Assembly (NCBI GenBank): GCA_041749255.1
Contig: JBGTBR010000064.1
Span: 62,001 to 126,000, forward strand
From: JABDLO01 sp041749255
GTDB lineage: Bacteria; Bacteroidota; Bacteroidia; Chitinophagales; Saprospiraceae
Length of the DNA: 64,000 nucleotides
Reading direction: 5' to 3'
A program made the position numbers and the translations under genes. Under the pieces are notes generated by a model. The model saw nothing but the letters and a program-made list of their open reading frames with translations, searched no databases and had not been told where the DNA came from. This document shows, in pieces, positions 28,664 to 38,004 of this stretch. Position 1 is the stretch's first letter. The number at the start of each line of letters is the position of its first letter.

Positions 28664-29680
28664 ATGTTCAGAATAGAAGAACCTGTTTATTTTTATTGGT
28701 TACTGGTTTTGCCGGTATTGTTTATTATGTATTACGGGTTGGTGCGTATAAAAAAAAGGGATCTGGCAAAACTGGGAAGCGAAAAAGTACTTTCTATTTT
28801 AATGCCTGATTACAGTAAATACAGAGTATGGATTAAGTATTTTTTTTGGTTAGGAGCGTTGTTTTTTATCTTTTTGTCTCTTACCAATCCTCAGCATGGT
28901 GGACGAAAAGAAAAGGTAACGGCTAAAAGCTCAGATATCATTGTGGCATTGGATATTTCTAACAGCATGCTCGCTGAGGACATTGCACCTTCACGGCTTG
29001 AAAGAGCTAAGCGGTTTACCTCTAAGCTTATTCGTCAACTTAGGGGAGAGAGGATTGGACTCATTCTTTTTGCAGGACAGGCTTACTTACAGATGCCCTT
29101 GACAGCCGATTATGCAGCGTCAGAACTTTTTGTAGCTTCAGCTCATCCTGACCTGGCAGGAACTCAGGGTACGTCGTTTGCCGATGCTATCCGGTTAGCT
29201 ATTCAATCGTTTGACATTCAGTCAGATCACCAAAAAGCCATGATTATCATATCAGACGGTGAAGATCATGAAGAGAATGCTTTAAAAGCGGTAGATGAGG
29301 CCAATAATGCTAATATTGTCATCTATACAGTCGCTGTGGGTACGGAAGAAGGTTCTTATGTTCCAGTTATGGTAAGGGGGAGAAAGGAATTAAAAACCAC
29401 CGAAACCGGAGAACCTGTTATGAGCAAAGTAAATCTGGCGTTTATTGAGGAAATAGCAAGGAAAAGCGGCGGTGGAGCTTATAATATTGTAGAGGAAAAT
29501 GCCGCAATACAGGATTTGAAAAACAGGATAGATCTTCTGGCAAAAAGGGAACTGGAACAGGAATCTTTTACTGATTTTAACAGTTATTACCAGTATCTTC
29601 TTCTCATTGGTGTTTTTCTATTATTCATTGAGGTTCTTATATTCGAGAGAAAAACTCTTAAAAATACTGAATATGTCTAA
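28664..29680 (+). CDS. batB: BatB, membrane-anchored VWA protein
   Basis: A 338-residue paralogue of BatA with the same layout: two N-terminal membrane helices, VWA domain with DISNSM metal site and SDGEDHEE, and one C-terminal helix. Its sequence differs from BatA in the loops, as expected for the BatA/BatB pair. It overlaps batC by 8 bases. Confidence 0.93.
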   Translation: MFRIEEPVYFYWLLVLPVLFIMYYGLVRIKKRDLAKLGSEKVLSILMPDYSKYRVWIKYFFWLGALFFIFLSLTNPQHGGRKEKVTAKSSDIIVALDISNSMLAEDIAPSRLERAKRFTSKLIRQLRGERIGLILFAGQAYLQMPLTADYAASELFVASAHPDLAGTQGTSFADAIRLAIQSFDIQSDHQKAMIIISDGEDHEENALKAVDEANNANIVIYTVAVGTEEGSYVPVMVRGRKELKTTETGEPVMSKVNLAFIEEIARKSGGGAYNIVEENAAIQDLKNRIDLLAKRELEQESFTDFNSYYQYLLLIGVFLLFIEVLIFERKTLKNTEYV

Positions 29681-30413
29681 ACGACACTTACAATCATTAT
29701 ATATTTTACCCTTTATCGCTATAGTGAACTTTACTATTTCTTATGGTCAAAGCCAACATCAGCATTTGCGAAAAGGTGACCGTTTTTATAATGAACAACA
29801 ATTTGATCAGGCAGAAGAAGAATACAGAAGGGCTCTTGAAAAAGATCCCACGCTTAAATCTAAATACAACCTTGGAAATACACTGTATAATCAGAAAAGA
29901 TACGAAGAAGCCATTCAAAAATTTGAAGATGCATCCATTATAGGTACAGATGAAAAGAGTCTGGCCAATACCTGGTATAACCTCGGAAATTCCCGATTAT
30001 CGGCTGGTGAATTCGAAGAAAGTATTGAAGCATATAAAAAAGCCCTTGAGTTCAACCCCGATGATATGGATGCAATCAAGAATCTTTTTATTGCCAGAAC
30101 AATGAAACAACAACAAGAACAACAAGAACAGCAACAACAACAGAACCAGGAGCAGGAAGAAGGAGAAAGCCAGGAAGAACAAAGCGGCCAGGAATCTGAG
30201 CCCGAAGATCAGGAAGATGACCAAAATGAAGCCGGAGATGATACTCAGGAGCTAGAAGAAGGAAGCGAAAAAAAACCAATGGAAGAAAAAACCAATCTCA
30301 GTAGAGAAGATGCTGAAAGGTTGTTGAGAGCTGTAGAAAATGAAGAAAAAAAAGTGCAGGAGAGAATGCGAAAAGGTCAAGGTACCAAGCCAAAGTCAAA
30401 GAAAGATTGGTAA
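29673..30413 (+). CDS. batC: BatC, TPR protein with Gln/Glu-rich tail
   Basis: Start chosen at MSKRHLQSL because it yields a signal peptide ending ISYGQ; the frame stays open 22 codons upstream, inside batB. The 246-residue protein has three tetratricopeptide repeats (about 30-140), then a low-complexity stretch of Gln and Glu (about 145-205) and the conserved BatC end, LSREDAERLLRAVENEEKKVQ. TPR repeats suggest that it holds the Bat complex together in the periplasm. Confidence 0.92.
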   Translation: MSKRHLQSLYILPFIAIVNFTISYGQSQHQHLRKGDRFYNEQQFDQAEEEYRRALEKDPTLKSKYNLGNTLYNQKRYEEAIQKFEDASIIGTDEKSLANTWYNLGNSRLSAGEFEESIEAYKKALEFNPDDMDAIKNLFIARTMKQQQEQQEQQQQQNQEQEEGESQEEQSGQESEPEDQEDDQNEAGDDTQELEEGSEKKPMEEKTNLSREDAERLLRAVENEEKKVQERMRKGQGTKPKSKKDW

Positions 30414-30434
30414 AGAAGTAAATGAATCAATAAT

Positions 30435-30992
30435 ATGTGTAATATGAAATCAATAAAGTTTTTGACTCCTATATCCAGGTTTAATGTTACAAATTCCATT
30501 GTAAATTATATGAAGTATGCAACATTTGCAGTCATGACTATATCAGCTTCTTTTTTAAGTGCTCAGGATAAATACATAGCTGTAAAAGCTACTGCTGATA
30601 CTTTGCTTTTGGGAAATATTTGTGAGATTACATTTAGTGCTTATAATATTAGCAGCAAGTTTGAAGCTCCGGATTTTTCAGAGGTACCTGTCATCAGCGG
30701 CCCCAATGTAGCTTCCAATATGCAATTTGTCAATGGCCATATGACACAAAGCCAATCCTATACCTACGTCGTGAAACCGGAAGAAACCGGAGTATTTTTT
30801 ATAGGGGCTGCCTATTTTACATCACAGGATACAACGTATGAAACTCCCCCGTTTGAAATGATCGTCGTTCCAAATCCGGGTCAAAAAAAGCAGGACTTAA
30901 AAAAAAGCAAAGTGATATACAGATCAGATATTGAATTACAACAAAAGCCAGACACTCCTGTCGGAAAGAAGCGAAAAAAAATCAAATTATAG
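30435..30992 (+). CDS. Short BatD-like protein (N-terminal BatD domain only)
   Basis: A 185-residue exported protein; the start may instead be 30510 (MKYATFAV), which gives a compact signal peptide ending LSAQ. The mature domain is clearly related to the first domain of the BatD that follows: both have F-(A/T)-P-P/D-F-(S/A)-E, a GP followed by Ser-rich residues, NG-...-S-(Y/F)-TY and a G-x-F-x-IG pattern in the same order. It has no membrane helix and ends in a Lys-rich tail (KKRKKIKL). It is not a fragment of a broken gene, since the next BatD is whole; a tandem duplication followed by loss of the rest is inferred. Confidence 0.85.
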   Translation: MCNMKSIKFLTPISRFNVTNSIVNYMKYATFAVMTISASFLSAQDKYIAVKATADTLLLGNICEITFSAYNISSKFEAPDFSEVPVISGPNVASNMQFVNGHMTQSQSYTYVVKPEETGVFFIGAAYFTSQDTTYETPPFEMIVVPNPGQKKQDLKKSKVIYRSDIELQQKPDTPVGKKRKKIKL

Positions 30993-31030
30993 GACACAAC
31001 TAGAATACATGTAATTTTATTGGAATCTGA

Positions 31031-32857
31031 ATGATGGAAAATATATATACTACCGGGATTGCTTTAAATGCTGGACAAAATGCACAAAAGCATTTGAGTA
31101 AATTTGTAGTGTTATTGATGTTACTATTTCTATCCACTTTTTCACATTCTCAGAGCGGACGGTTTTACGTATCAACTGATGCGGCAGTTCTCGATGCAGC
31201 ATCCCGAACTTACCAGGTTTTTAAAAACTCCACCTTCCAGGTATCTTTTATTATTGAAAATATGGAAGCTTCCCAATTTACGCCTCCCTCATTTGCTGAA
31301 TTTTTGTTAGTACAGGGACCTTCTACTTCTTCTGAAATATCCATCATCAATGGTCGCAGGACTGAAAAAAGATCATTTACCTATACCTTAGCCGGTAAAA
31401 ATGAGGGTCTCTTTACCATAGGCTCTGCAAGTATTCAATCTTCTGGAAGAATACTCACTACCGATCCATTACAGATTAAGGTGGATGCTCAGGCAGCCAG
31501 TTCGGATGATATTGTGACAAGTGAACTTTCATTTCTAAAGCTTGAGGTAAGTGACACCGTGGCATATACCGGCCAACAGATTCTGATTCAAGTGAATTTA
31601 TATACACGAGAAAATGTAAAATCTTACGAAGCCATCCAACCAGTGGATTTTGATGGTTTTTTTGTCAGGGAACTGGGAAGAAACTCCCGTTCATCCCGGA
31701 GAGTGATATTAGACGGTGCAGAATATATGATGACCACATTGAAATCGTATGCTTTATTTCCGCAAAGGACGGGAGTTTATCATATACCCCCGCTCGATAT
31801 TCGTATAGGTATCCCTCAGGAGCAACGCACGAGAGGTTTCTTTTCTTTTCCGGAGTACGATTACAAAATCATTGGTTCTGAAGGTTTTCAGATAGAAGTT
31901 AAGGATTTGCCTTTAAGATCCCCTAATTCATTTTCGGGAGCTGTTGGAAAATACACGGCTCAATTCTTTCTAAATAAACGAAGTATTACGACCGATGAAT
32001 CAATGGTATTAAAAATGGAGATCAGAGGAAATGGTGATGGAAAAAACATTACTCCTCCCTGGCTTGATTTTGGCGATGAGTTTGAGATTTACGATCCCTC
32101 AGTGTTGCGGGATGAAAATTTTGAAGAGGCAGGAAGGGTAACAGATGTAAAAGTCTTCGAATATATGATTCTTCCTGAAAAGGAAGGAAGGTATGAGCTT
32201 CTTCCTGAATTTTCTTATTTTGATACCGATAGTTTGGAATATATTACTTTGACACCACCTGAACCTTTTATAATTCAGGTAGCCAGGGGAAGCAACCGAA
32301 TGATGGATGCCTATTTAATGGGTAGAAAAAATTTGATGCCCAATCAACCCTCGACATTTTGGACTACACCTTCTTATGGGTTTATGGGGTCAGGCTTGTA
32401 TGTTGGAATGTGTTCTTTTTTGTTTTTAAGCATTGCGGGGATGTTCTCCTTTAAAACGTATCAGGAATTTCAGGATGGGATAGACCCCGTTGTAAAAGCT
32501 CAGAAAAAAGCCAACAAGGTAGCTATGGAGAGATTAAAACTAGCACGATCCTACATCGATAAAAAGGATGAAAGAGCCTTTTATGATGAATTGACAAAAA
32601 CCTTGTATCAGTATATCGAAAGTAAGCTAAATATTTCCACCGGGAGTTTATCCAAAAATCAATTGGCAGCCAATTTATTGTCTTTAGGTGTACAAGAAGA
32701 AACCCTTGACCGGTGTGTGACCATAATAAATAAAGCTGAAGTCGCTCTCTTTGCGGCAAAAAAAGCAGGATCAATGGAAGAAATGTACGATGCGGGATTT
32801 GAAGTCATATCCGACATTGAAAAAACTACCATTTTACCGGTTCAAATGGATGTTTAA
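31031..32857 (+). CDS. batD: BatD (oxygen-tolerance family) membrane protein
   Basis: A 608-residue protein with a signal peptide ending SHSQ (about residue 41), several beta-sandwich domains in the periplasm, one membrane helix near 455-475 (GSGLYVGMCSFLFLSIAGMF) and a C-terminal cytoplasmic helical domain. The RSSRRVILDG and YFDTDSLEYITLTPPEPF segments are typical of BatD. It is the last gene of the operon visible here; no batE lies downstream. Confidence 0.93.
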   Translation: MMENIYTTGIALNAGQNAQKHLSKFVVLLMLLFLSTFSHSQSGRFYVSTDAAVLDAASRTYQVFKNSTFQVSFIIENMEASQFTPPSFAEFLLVQGPSTSSEISIINGRRTEKRSFTYTLAGKNEGLFTIGSASIQSSGRILTTDPLQIKVDAQAASSDDIVTSELSFLKLEVSDTVAYTGQQILIQVNLYTRENVKSYEAIQPVDFDGFFVRELGRNSRSSRRVILDGAEYMMTTLKSYALFPQRTGVYHIPPLDIRIGIPQEQRTRGFFSFPEYDYKIIGSEGFQIEVKDLPLRSPNSFSGAVGKYTAQFFLNKRSITTDESMVLKMEIRGNGDGKNITPPWLDFGDEFEIYDPSVLRDENFEEAGRVTDVKVFEYMILPEKEGRYELLPEFSYFDTDSLEYITLTPPEPFIIQVARGSNRMMDAYLMGRKNLMPNQPSTFWTTPSYGFMGSGLYVGMCSFLFLSIAGMFSFKTYQEFQDGIDPVVKAQKKANKVAMERLKLARSYIDKKDERAFYDELTKTLYQYIESKLNISTGSLSKNQLAANLLSLGVQEETLDRCVTIINKAEVALFAAKKAGSMEEMYDAGFEVISDIEKTTILPVQMDV

Positions 32858-32881
32858 GGGTGGTTAGATGGTACAAATCAT

Positions 32882-32889
32882 TATCTTCG
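32882..32889 (+). promoter_or_regulatory. Candidate -7 box TATCTTCG before asnS
   Basis: One mismatch from TAnnTTTG, 28 bases before the asnS start and preceded by the recurrent TTATCTT form. A -33 TTG was not found. Confidence 0.3.
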
Positions 32890-32917
32890 CGGCTTTATTT
32901 GTATATACACTATTAAG

Positions 32918-34354
32918 ATGGAAAAAAGACAATTGATAAAAAATATTTTAGAAAAGCCGGTTTTGGATCAGAGTGCGATGGTAATGGGATGGGTAAGAAC
33001 TTTTCGCAATAATCAATTTATAGCTTTGAACGATGGCTCTACAATCCAAAATCTTCAGGTAGTGGTAGATTTTGAAAAATTGCCCTCTGATACGTTGAAA
33101 AAAATCACTACGGGTAGCGCCATATCAGCCAGGGGAATTTTAGTGGCGTCACAGGGCAGAGGCCAGGCAGTTGAACTCAAAGCAGATGAAGTGATCATTT
33201 ACGGTGAGGCAGATCCTGAAAAATATCCGCTTCAGCCCAAAAAGCACAGTTTGGAGTTTTTAAGGGAAATAGCCCATCTGCGATTCAGGACCAGTACTTT
33301 CGGTGCTGTATTCAGGATCAGGCACTCTGTCGCATTTGCCATACACAAGTTCTTTAATGACCGTGGATTTTACTACATCCATTCCCCTATCATTACAGGG
33401 AGTGATGCAGAAGGAGCGGGAGAAATGTTTCAGGTTACCACTTTACCATTGGATAAAACTCCAAAAAGGGAAGACGGATCAGTTGATTTCAAAAAAGATT
33501 TTTTTGAAAAGGCCACACATCTAACAGTTTCTGGCCAATTGGAAGCCGAATTAGCAGCGCTGGCGTTAGGCCAGGTGTATACCTTTGGTCCGACTTTCAG
33601 GGCTGAAAATTCAAATACAACCAGACATCTTGCTGAATTTTGGATGATTGAGCCAGAAGTGGCTTTTGCAGATATTCACGATAATATGGATCTCGCTGAA
33701 GATATGCTCAAGTATATTATACAATACACATTGGATCAAAACAATGACGATCTTGCATTTCTGGAAACCAGGCTGATAGACGAAGAAAAAAACAAACCCG
33801 CCGATGAGCGCTCCCTTATGCCATTGAGGGAAAAACTTGCCTTTTGCATAAGACAACCGTTTGAAAGAGTTACCTACACAGAAGCCATTGAAATTCTTAG
33901 AAATTCCAAACCAAATAAAAAGAAGAAATTCCAGTTTCCGATAGATGAATGGGGTGTTGACCTTCAATCTGAACACGAAAGGTATCTTGTCGAAAAACAT
34001 TTTGGAAAACCGGTTATTATCACAGGGTATCCTAAAAAGATAAAGGCATTTTACATGAGGGTTAATGAGGACTCCAATACGGTTGCAGCTATGGATATTT
34101 TATTCCCGGGCATTGGTGAGATTGTGGGGGGCTCTCAGAGGGAAGAAAGGTACGATGTCCTTTTATCCAGGATGAAAGAAATGGATATTCCTGAGAGCGA
34201 AATGTCCTGGTTTTTGGACACGCGCCTCTTTGGAACATGCCCGCATGCCGGATATGGCCTTGGTTTTGAAAGGCTTGTACAATTCGTGACGGGTATGGCT
34301 AACATTCGTGACGTTATACCCTTTCCCAGGTTTCCCGGCAATGCTGAATTTTAA
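32918..34354 (+). CDS. asnS: Asparaginyl-tRNA synthetase
   Basis: A 478-residue class II synthetase that charges tRNA-Asn. The N-terminal OB-fold anticodon-binding domain (VMGWVRTFRNNQFIALNDG) is followed by the catalytic domain with motif 1, motif 2 (FGPTFRAENSNTTRHLAEFWMIEPE) and motif 3 (GYGLGFERLVQFVTG). The end RDVIPFPRFPG is AsnRS-type. Length is standard. Confidence 0.97.
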   Translation: MEKRQLIKNILEKPVLDQSAMVMGWVRTFRNNQFIALNDGSTIQNLQVVVDFEKLPSDTLKKITTGSAISARGILVASQGRGQAVELKADEVIIYGEADPEKYPLQPKKHSLEFLREIAHLRFRTSTFGAVFRIRHSVAFAIHKFFNDRGFYYIHSPIITGSDAEGAGEMFQVTTLPLDKTPKREDGSVDFKKDFFEKATHLTVSGQLEAELAALALGQVYTFGPTFRAENSNTTRHLAEFWMIEPEVAFADIHDNMDLAEDMLKYIIQYTLDQNNDDLAFLETRLIDEEKNKPADERSLMPLREKLAFCIRQPFERVTYTEAIEILRNSKPNKKKKFQFPIDEWGVDLQSEHERYLVEKHFGKPVIITGYPKKIKAFYMRVNEDSNTVAAMDILFPGIGEIVGGSQREERYDVLLSRMKEMDIPESEMSWFLDTRLFGTCPHAGYGLGFERLVQFVTGMANIRDVIPFPRFPGNAEF

Positions 34355-34420
34355 TACTACAATAGTTTGATAAATAGTTTACTGATCATAATAAATTAAC
34401 TTTTAAAAGCAACAAATTAA

Positions 34421-35554
34421 ATGATGAGATTAGTAAAAAGTAACATGTTTAGAGTTGGCGCGTTGATCTTTTTTTCCTTACTCATAGAAGTTTCGGTATT
34501 AGAAGCTCAAAGGCGTGAACCACTCGATATTACCATTGATTTTGAGTCTTACGATCCGCCTTCTTCACTTGTAGTTCCCGTTACAGATATCAGGAGTGCG
34601 CGATTTCCATTTATTGATGTACATAGTCACCATTTCAGGATGGCAGAGCAAGATCTCCATAAACTTATCAGTGAGATGGATTCATTGAATATGAAGGTTA
34701 TCGTAAACCTGAGCGGACGAGGAGGGCATTATCTTACGGCTATGATGGATAATATAAAAAAGCATGGTTATGAAGATCGCATACTTCTGTTTACCAATAT
34801 AGAATTCAGAACCATCGATGAAGAAGATTGGGCAGAAAATACGGTGAAGCAATTGGAATACGACGTAGAAAACGGAGCAAGGGGTTTGAAGTTGTATAAA
34901 AGTCAGGGTATGTTTAACCAGGATAAAAATGGAGATAGAATAAAGATCACAGACCCCAGACTCCAACCGGTTTGGAAAAAGTGTGGGGAGCTGGGGATTC
35001 CCATACTCCTTCATGCTGCGGATCCAAAAGCATTTTGGGAGCCCCATGATAGTCTTAATGAAAGATGGCTCGAACTAAAACTCATACCTTCCAGAAAAAG
35101 AGAGGACGATGATCCGGCACCCTGGGAGACTATAATTGATGAACAATTAGACCTGTTTCGTCAAAATCCTGGAACCCGGTTTATTTCTGCTCATTTTTCA
35201 TGGTTTGCCAATGATCTGGACTATCTGGGCAAGCTTTTGGATGAAATACCTAATATGTACATAGAAACGGGAGCTGTAATAGCTGAATTAGGTAGACAAC
35301 CCAGGATGGCAGCCAGATTTTTTGAGAAGTACCAGGATCGCGTTTTGTTTGGTAAAGATGCATACAATGTTGATGAGTACCATACGTATTTCAGGGTTTT
35401 TGAATCAGCGGATGAACATTTCCCATATTATAAAAGATATCATGCATTCTGGAGAATGTACGGACTTGAATTGCCGGATCATATTCTCAGGAAACTGTAT
35501 TACCAAAATGCAATAAAACTCATTCCCGGTATTGATCCTTCGATGTGGGATTAG
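34421..35554 (+). CDS. Exported amidohydrolase (Amidohydro_2 family)
   Basis: A 377-residue protein with a signal peptide ending LEAQ (about residue 29). The metal-dependent hydrolase pattern is clear: DVHSHHF (strand 1 HxH), ILLHAADP (strand 6 His), FISAHFSW and FGKDAYN (final Asp). This belongs to the Amidohydro_2 group that includes decarboxylases and lactonases acting on cyclic or aromatic substrates. Periplasmic location is unusual for catabolic members but seen in Bacteroidota. Substrate unknown; neighbours give no clue. Confidence 0.88.
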   Translation: MMRLVKSNMFRVGALIFFSLLIEVSVLEAQRREPLDITIDFESYDPPSSLVVPVTDIRSARFPFIDVHSHHFRMAEQDLHKLISEMDSLNMKVIVNLSGRGGHYLTAMMDNIKKHGYEDRILLFTNIEFRTIDEEDWAENTVKQLEYDVENGARGLKLYKSQGMFNQDKNGDRIKITDPRLQPVWKKCGELGIPILLHAADPKAFWEPHDSLNERWLELKLIPSRKREDDDPAPWETIIDEQLDLFRQNPGTRFISAHFSWFANDLDYLGKLLDEIPNMYIETGAVIAELGRQPRMAARFFEKYQDRVLFGKDAYNVDEYHTYFRVFESADEHFPYYKRYHAFWRMYGLELPDHILRKLYYQNAIKLIPGIDPSMWD

Positions 35555-35700
35555 ATTTGAATGTAATAATGAGAGAAACTATATGATTTAATGCCAATAA
35601 AATGTCATATCAAATTTGCAATAAGTGCTGATGAATTTATATTTATTCTTTATCTTTAGCCAGATAATTTTCCATTTATTCAAACTTTAAAATATATATT

Positions 35701-36033
35701 ATGTCAAAATTTGATGAAAAAGTTCAATTCTATAAGGATCAAATGAAGAGTCTTGGGATTTCTTATGATGAGAAAAAGTTAGTTGCTTGTGTTAAGGCAT
35801 GCGGGCCTTCTATCTACATTGCAGATGCAGAAACAGTGGCGAGTTCTGATACAAAAGAATTGGAAACATTGAAGAAAAACTACTTAATCAAAAAACTTGG
35901 ATTGACTGAAAAGGATAATCTGGATGGAATCATCGAATATGCTGTAAATAAGATGGGTCAAAGTAACAGAAATAAATACAGGGCTATTTTCTATTATCTC
36001 TGCTCTCAGAAGGCTGGAAAATATCCGTCTTAA
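35701..36033 (+). CDS. DUF2853 family protein
   Basis: A 110-residue soluble helical protein. The order MSKFDEKVQFYKDQMK, CGPSIYIADAETV, KKNYLIKKLGL and a C-terminal KYRAIFYYLCS segment matches DUF2853, a small conserved family with a helical bundle of unknown function. No signal or membrane helix. Confidence 0.88.
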   Translation: MSKFDEKVQFYKDQMKSLGISYDEKKLVACVKACGPSIYIADAETVASSDTKELETLKKNYLIKKLGLTEKDNLDGIIEYAVNKMGQSNRNKYRAIFYYLCSQKAGKYPS

Positions 36034-36332
36034 GCATTTATTACTTCCCGATATTCATTCATTTTTTTGTCTGAAGAAGTAAAGTTTTTAAATCATTTCG
36101 GTTCATTTTTATCTTTGGCTATGCTAATGAATCAAAAATAAGCCTCGATTAAAATAAATATTTTTGCTTTTTTCTAAAATGATGGATGTTAAGGAATATC
36201 CGCAATTCCAGATAGTATTATAAGAGTTGTGGCGCATTTTATTGCTTTAGACCATAAAGAGCTTCAAAAAAAAGGGTACTTTCTGCATTGATGGTCCCTT
36301 TTTTTTGTAATACACAGTTGGAGATGCAAATC
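36034..36332 (+). other. Leader region of mutY with three stacked hairpins
   Basis: 299 bases without a gene. Two candidate -7 boxes are present, TATCTTTG at 36110-36117 and TATTTTTG at 36159-36166. Three perfect hairpins follow in order: GGAAT/ATTCC (36193-36209), CTTTA/TAAAG (36245-36259) and a long A/G stem ending in eight T (36266-36306). This could be a separate small RNA or an attenuated leader for mutY. Confidence 0.4.
36266..36306 (+). terminator. Rho-independent terminator-like hairpin before mutY
   Basis: Perfect 11-base arms: eight A then GGG at 36266-36276 and CCC then eight T at 36296-36306, with a 19-base loop. The right arm is the T-tract. An ATG lies in the loop at 36288 in the mutY frame; translation from it would have to melt the stem, which argues against that start. 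Confidence 0.55.
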
Positions 36333-37373
36333 ATGAAAAACAAAAAACATCTTTTTACTTCAGCGTTGCTCAACTGGTATTCGAAAAATGGAAGAGAACT
36401 ACCATGGATCCATACCAATGATCCCTATTTGATATGGATTTCTGAAATAGTTCTGCAACAAACCAGGGTCAATCAGGGAATGGCGTATTACGAAAGGTTT
36501 ATAAAAGCATTTCCCAATGTCCACCTGTTGGCAGAGGCACATGAAGATGAAGTGCTGAAAATGTGGGAAGGATTGGGGTATTATTCACGTGCGAGAAATC
36601 TTCACCAATCTGCAAAAACGATAGTTACCCATCACCAGGGAAAGCTCCCGGAAACCTACAAAGAATTACTTTCACTTCCCGGGATAGGTCCCTACACTGC
36701 CTCCGCCATTATGAGTTTTGCTTTTGGCCAGCCTTATACGGCTATCGATGGAAATGCGATCAGAGTATTCAGTCGATATTTGGGAATGGAGTACAATGTA
36801 TATGAAACTGAAGGTAAAAGTGTAATTCATGCTTTTGCAAATGAAGTTATTTGTAAAGAAAACCCCGGCAATTTTAATCAAGCCATTTTTGATCTTGGAG
36901 CTGAAATATGTATTCCGCGCAATCCACGATGTGATGAATGCCCCATTAAATCATCTTGTCTGGCTCATAAATCCGGAAAAACGGATCAAATTCCTAATAA
37001 AAAGAAAAGAAAAGAGAAAATTAAAAAGGATTTGAACTACTGTATATTGATTTGTGGGAATAAAACATTGATCAAAAGAAGGAATGGAAATGGAATATGG
37101 AAGGGATTGTACGAATTTCCGGAGTTGAAAGATGCCAGAAAATACATGGATAATAGTAAATATAACTTTGACCTGATCTGTGAAATGCCACCGGTAAAAC
37201 ATCTTTTGACACATAGGGAACTGACCATTCGCTTTTCCGTCTTTCAATCCGATGGTTTAATGTCAATGCCAGAATGTGAAAAAGTATCTATCGACCTACT
37301 GATGAACTATCCATTTCCTGTGCCTATTAAAAACCATATTATTGATAAAAATGTATTAAAACAGAATTTTTGA
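36333..37373 (+). CDS. mutY: A/G-specific adenine glycosylase MutY
   Basis: A 346-residue base-excision-repair enzyme that removes adenine mispaired with 8-oxoguanine. Catalytic E38 (SEIVLQQTRV), HhH motif LPGIGPYTA, catalytic D139 (AIDGNAIRV) and the four iron-sulfur cysteines C193, C200, C203 and C209 (spacing 6-2-5) are all present. The C-terminal NUDIX-like domain for 8-oxoguanine recognition is complete. I reject the earlier in-frame ATG at 36288 because it sits in a terminator-like loop; the start at 36333 gives an N-terminus matching the family. Confidence 0.96.
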   Translation: MKNKKHLFTSALLNWYSKNGRELPWIHTNDPYLIWISEIVLQQTRVNQGMAYYERFIKAFPNVHLLAEAHEDEVLKMWEGLGYYSRARNLHQSAKTIVTHHQGKLPETYKELLSLPGIGPYTASAIMSFAFGQPYTAIDGNAIRVFSRYLGMEYNVYETEGKSVIHAFANEVICKENPGNFNQAIFDLGAEICIPRNPRCDECPIKSSCLAHKSGKTDQIPNKKKRKEKIKKDLNYCILICGNKTLIKRRNGNGIWKGLYEFPELKDARKYMDNSKYNFDLICEMPPVKHLLTHRELTIRFSVFQSDGLMSMPECEKVSIDLLMNYPFPVPIKNHIIDKNVLKQNF

Positions 37374-37485
37374 ATTTTACTATTCATTCCATAGCTAACT
37401 AATATTACAATATCGGATTAGTAGATAAATTAGATTTTTTCTGTTGTTAAATTAAAAATTAAACATACTCTTAATCAATTAATTG

Positions 37486-37493
37486 TAATTTTG
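37486..37493 (+). promoter_or_regulatory. Candidate -7 box TAATTTTG before ssb
   Basis: Exact match to TAnnTTTG 101 bases before the ssb start. No TTG at the right spacing. Its position suits a promoter for ssb-gldE-gldD separate from mutY. Confidence 0.3.
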
Positions 37494-37593
37494 TATTATT
37501 GATGGATTTGAAAATGATGTATTCTGAGTCATTCTTTTCAGTACTTCGAATATTTCATTTCCATTGCATTGTTAAATGGAACACTATTAGACT

Positions 37594-38004
37594 ATGATAA
37601 ATAAAGTAATACTTATTGGAAACCTGGGAAGAGATCCGGAAGTAAAAACACTGGAGAGTGGTACAAAAATGGCCCGATTTTCAGTGGCTACCAACGAAAG
37701 CTATAAAGATAAATCCGGTGAATGGCAGACTTTGACTGAATGGCATAATATCGTCCTTTGGAGGAGCCTGGCTGAAAGAGCAGAGCGTGAGCTTAAAAAA
37801 GGTAATATGGTTTACATTGATGGAAAGCTGACCACGCGAAAATGGTCTGACAAAGATGGACAGGATCGATACTCGACAGAAGTGGTAGCGAATACTTATC
37901 GGCTTTTGGAAAGAAGAGATAGCAACATCCGTTCAGAAGATGACTTGCATTCAGCTCCTGACCAAGGTAGTCTTGATGACGTAAATGACGATCTTCCATT
38001 CTGA
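37594..38004 (+). CDS. ssb: Single-stranded DNA-binding protein
   Basis: A 136-residue SSB. OB fold begins INKVILIGNLGRDPE and continues FSVATNE and TEWHNIVLW; the C-terminus is acidic and ends DDLPF, the tip used to recruit partner proteins. Its end overlaps the gldE start by 20 bases. In Bacteroidota the order mutY-ssb-gldE-gldD is common. Confidence 0.97.
   Translation: MINKVILIGNLGRDPEVKTLESGTKMARFSVATNESYKDKSGEWQTLTEWHNIVLWRSLAERAERELKKGNMVYIDGKLTTRKWSDKDGQDRYSTEVVANTYRLLERRDSNIRSEDDLHSAPDQGSLDDVNDDLPF

Noticed and set aside
30435..30992. Short BatD as a frameshifted pseudogene
   Set aside because: It is an intact frame with signal peptide and its own stop, and a complete BatD follows.
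36288..36332. Longer MutY start at 36288
   Set aside because: It lies in the loop of a terminator-like hairpin and adds residues absent from the family.
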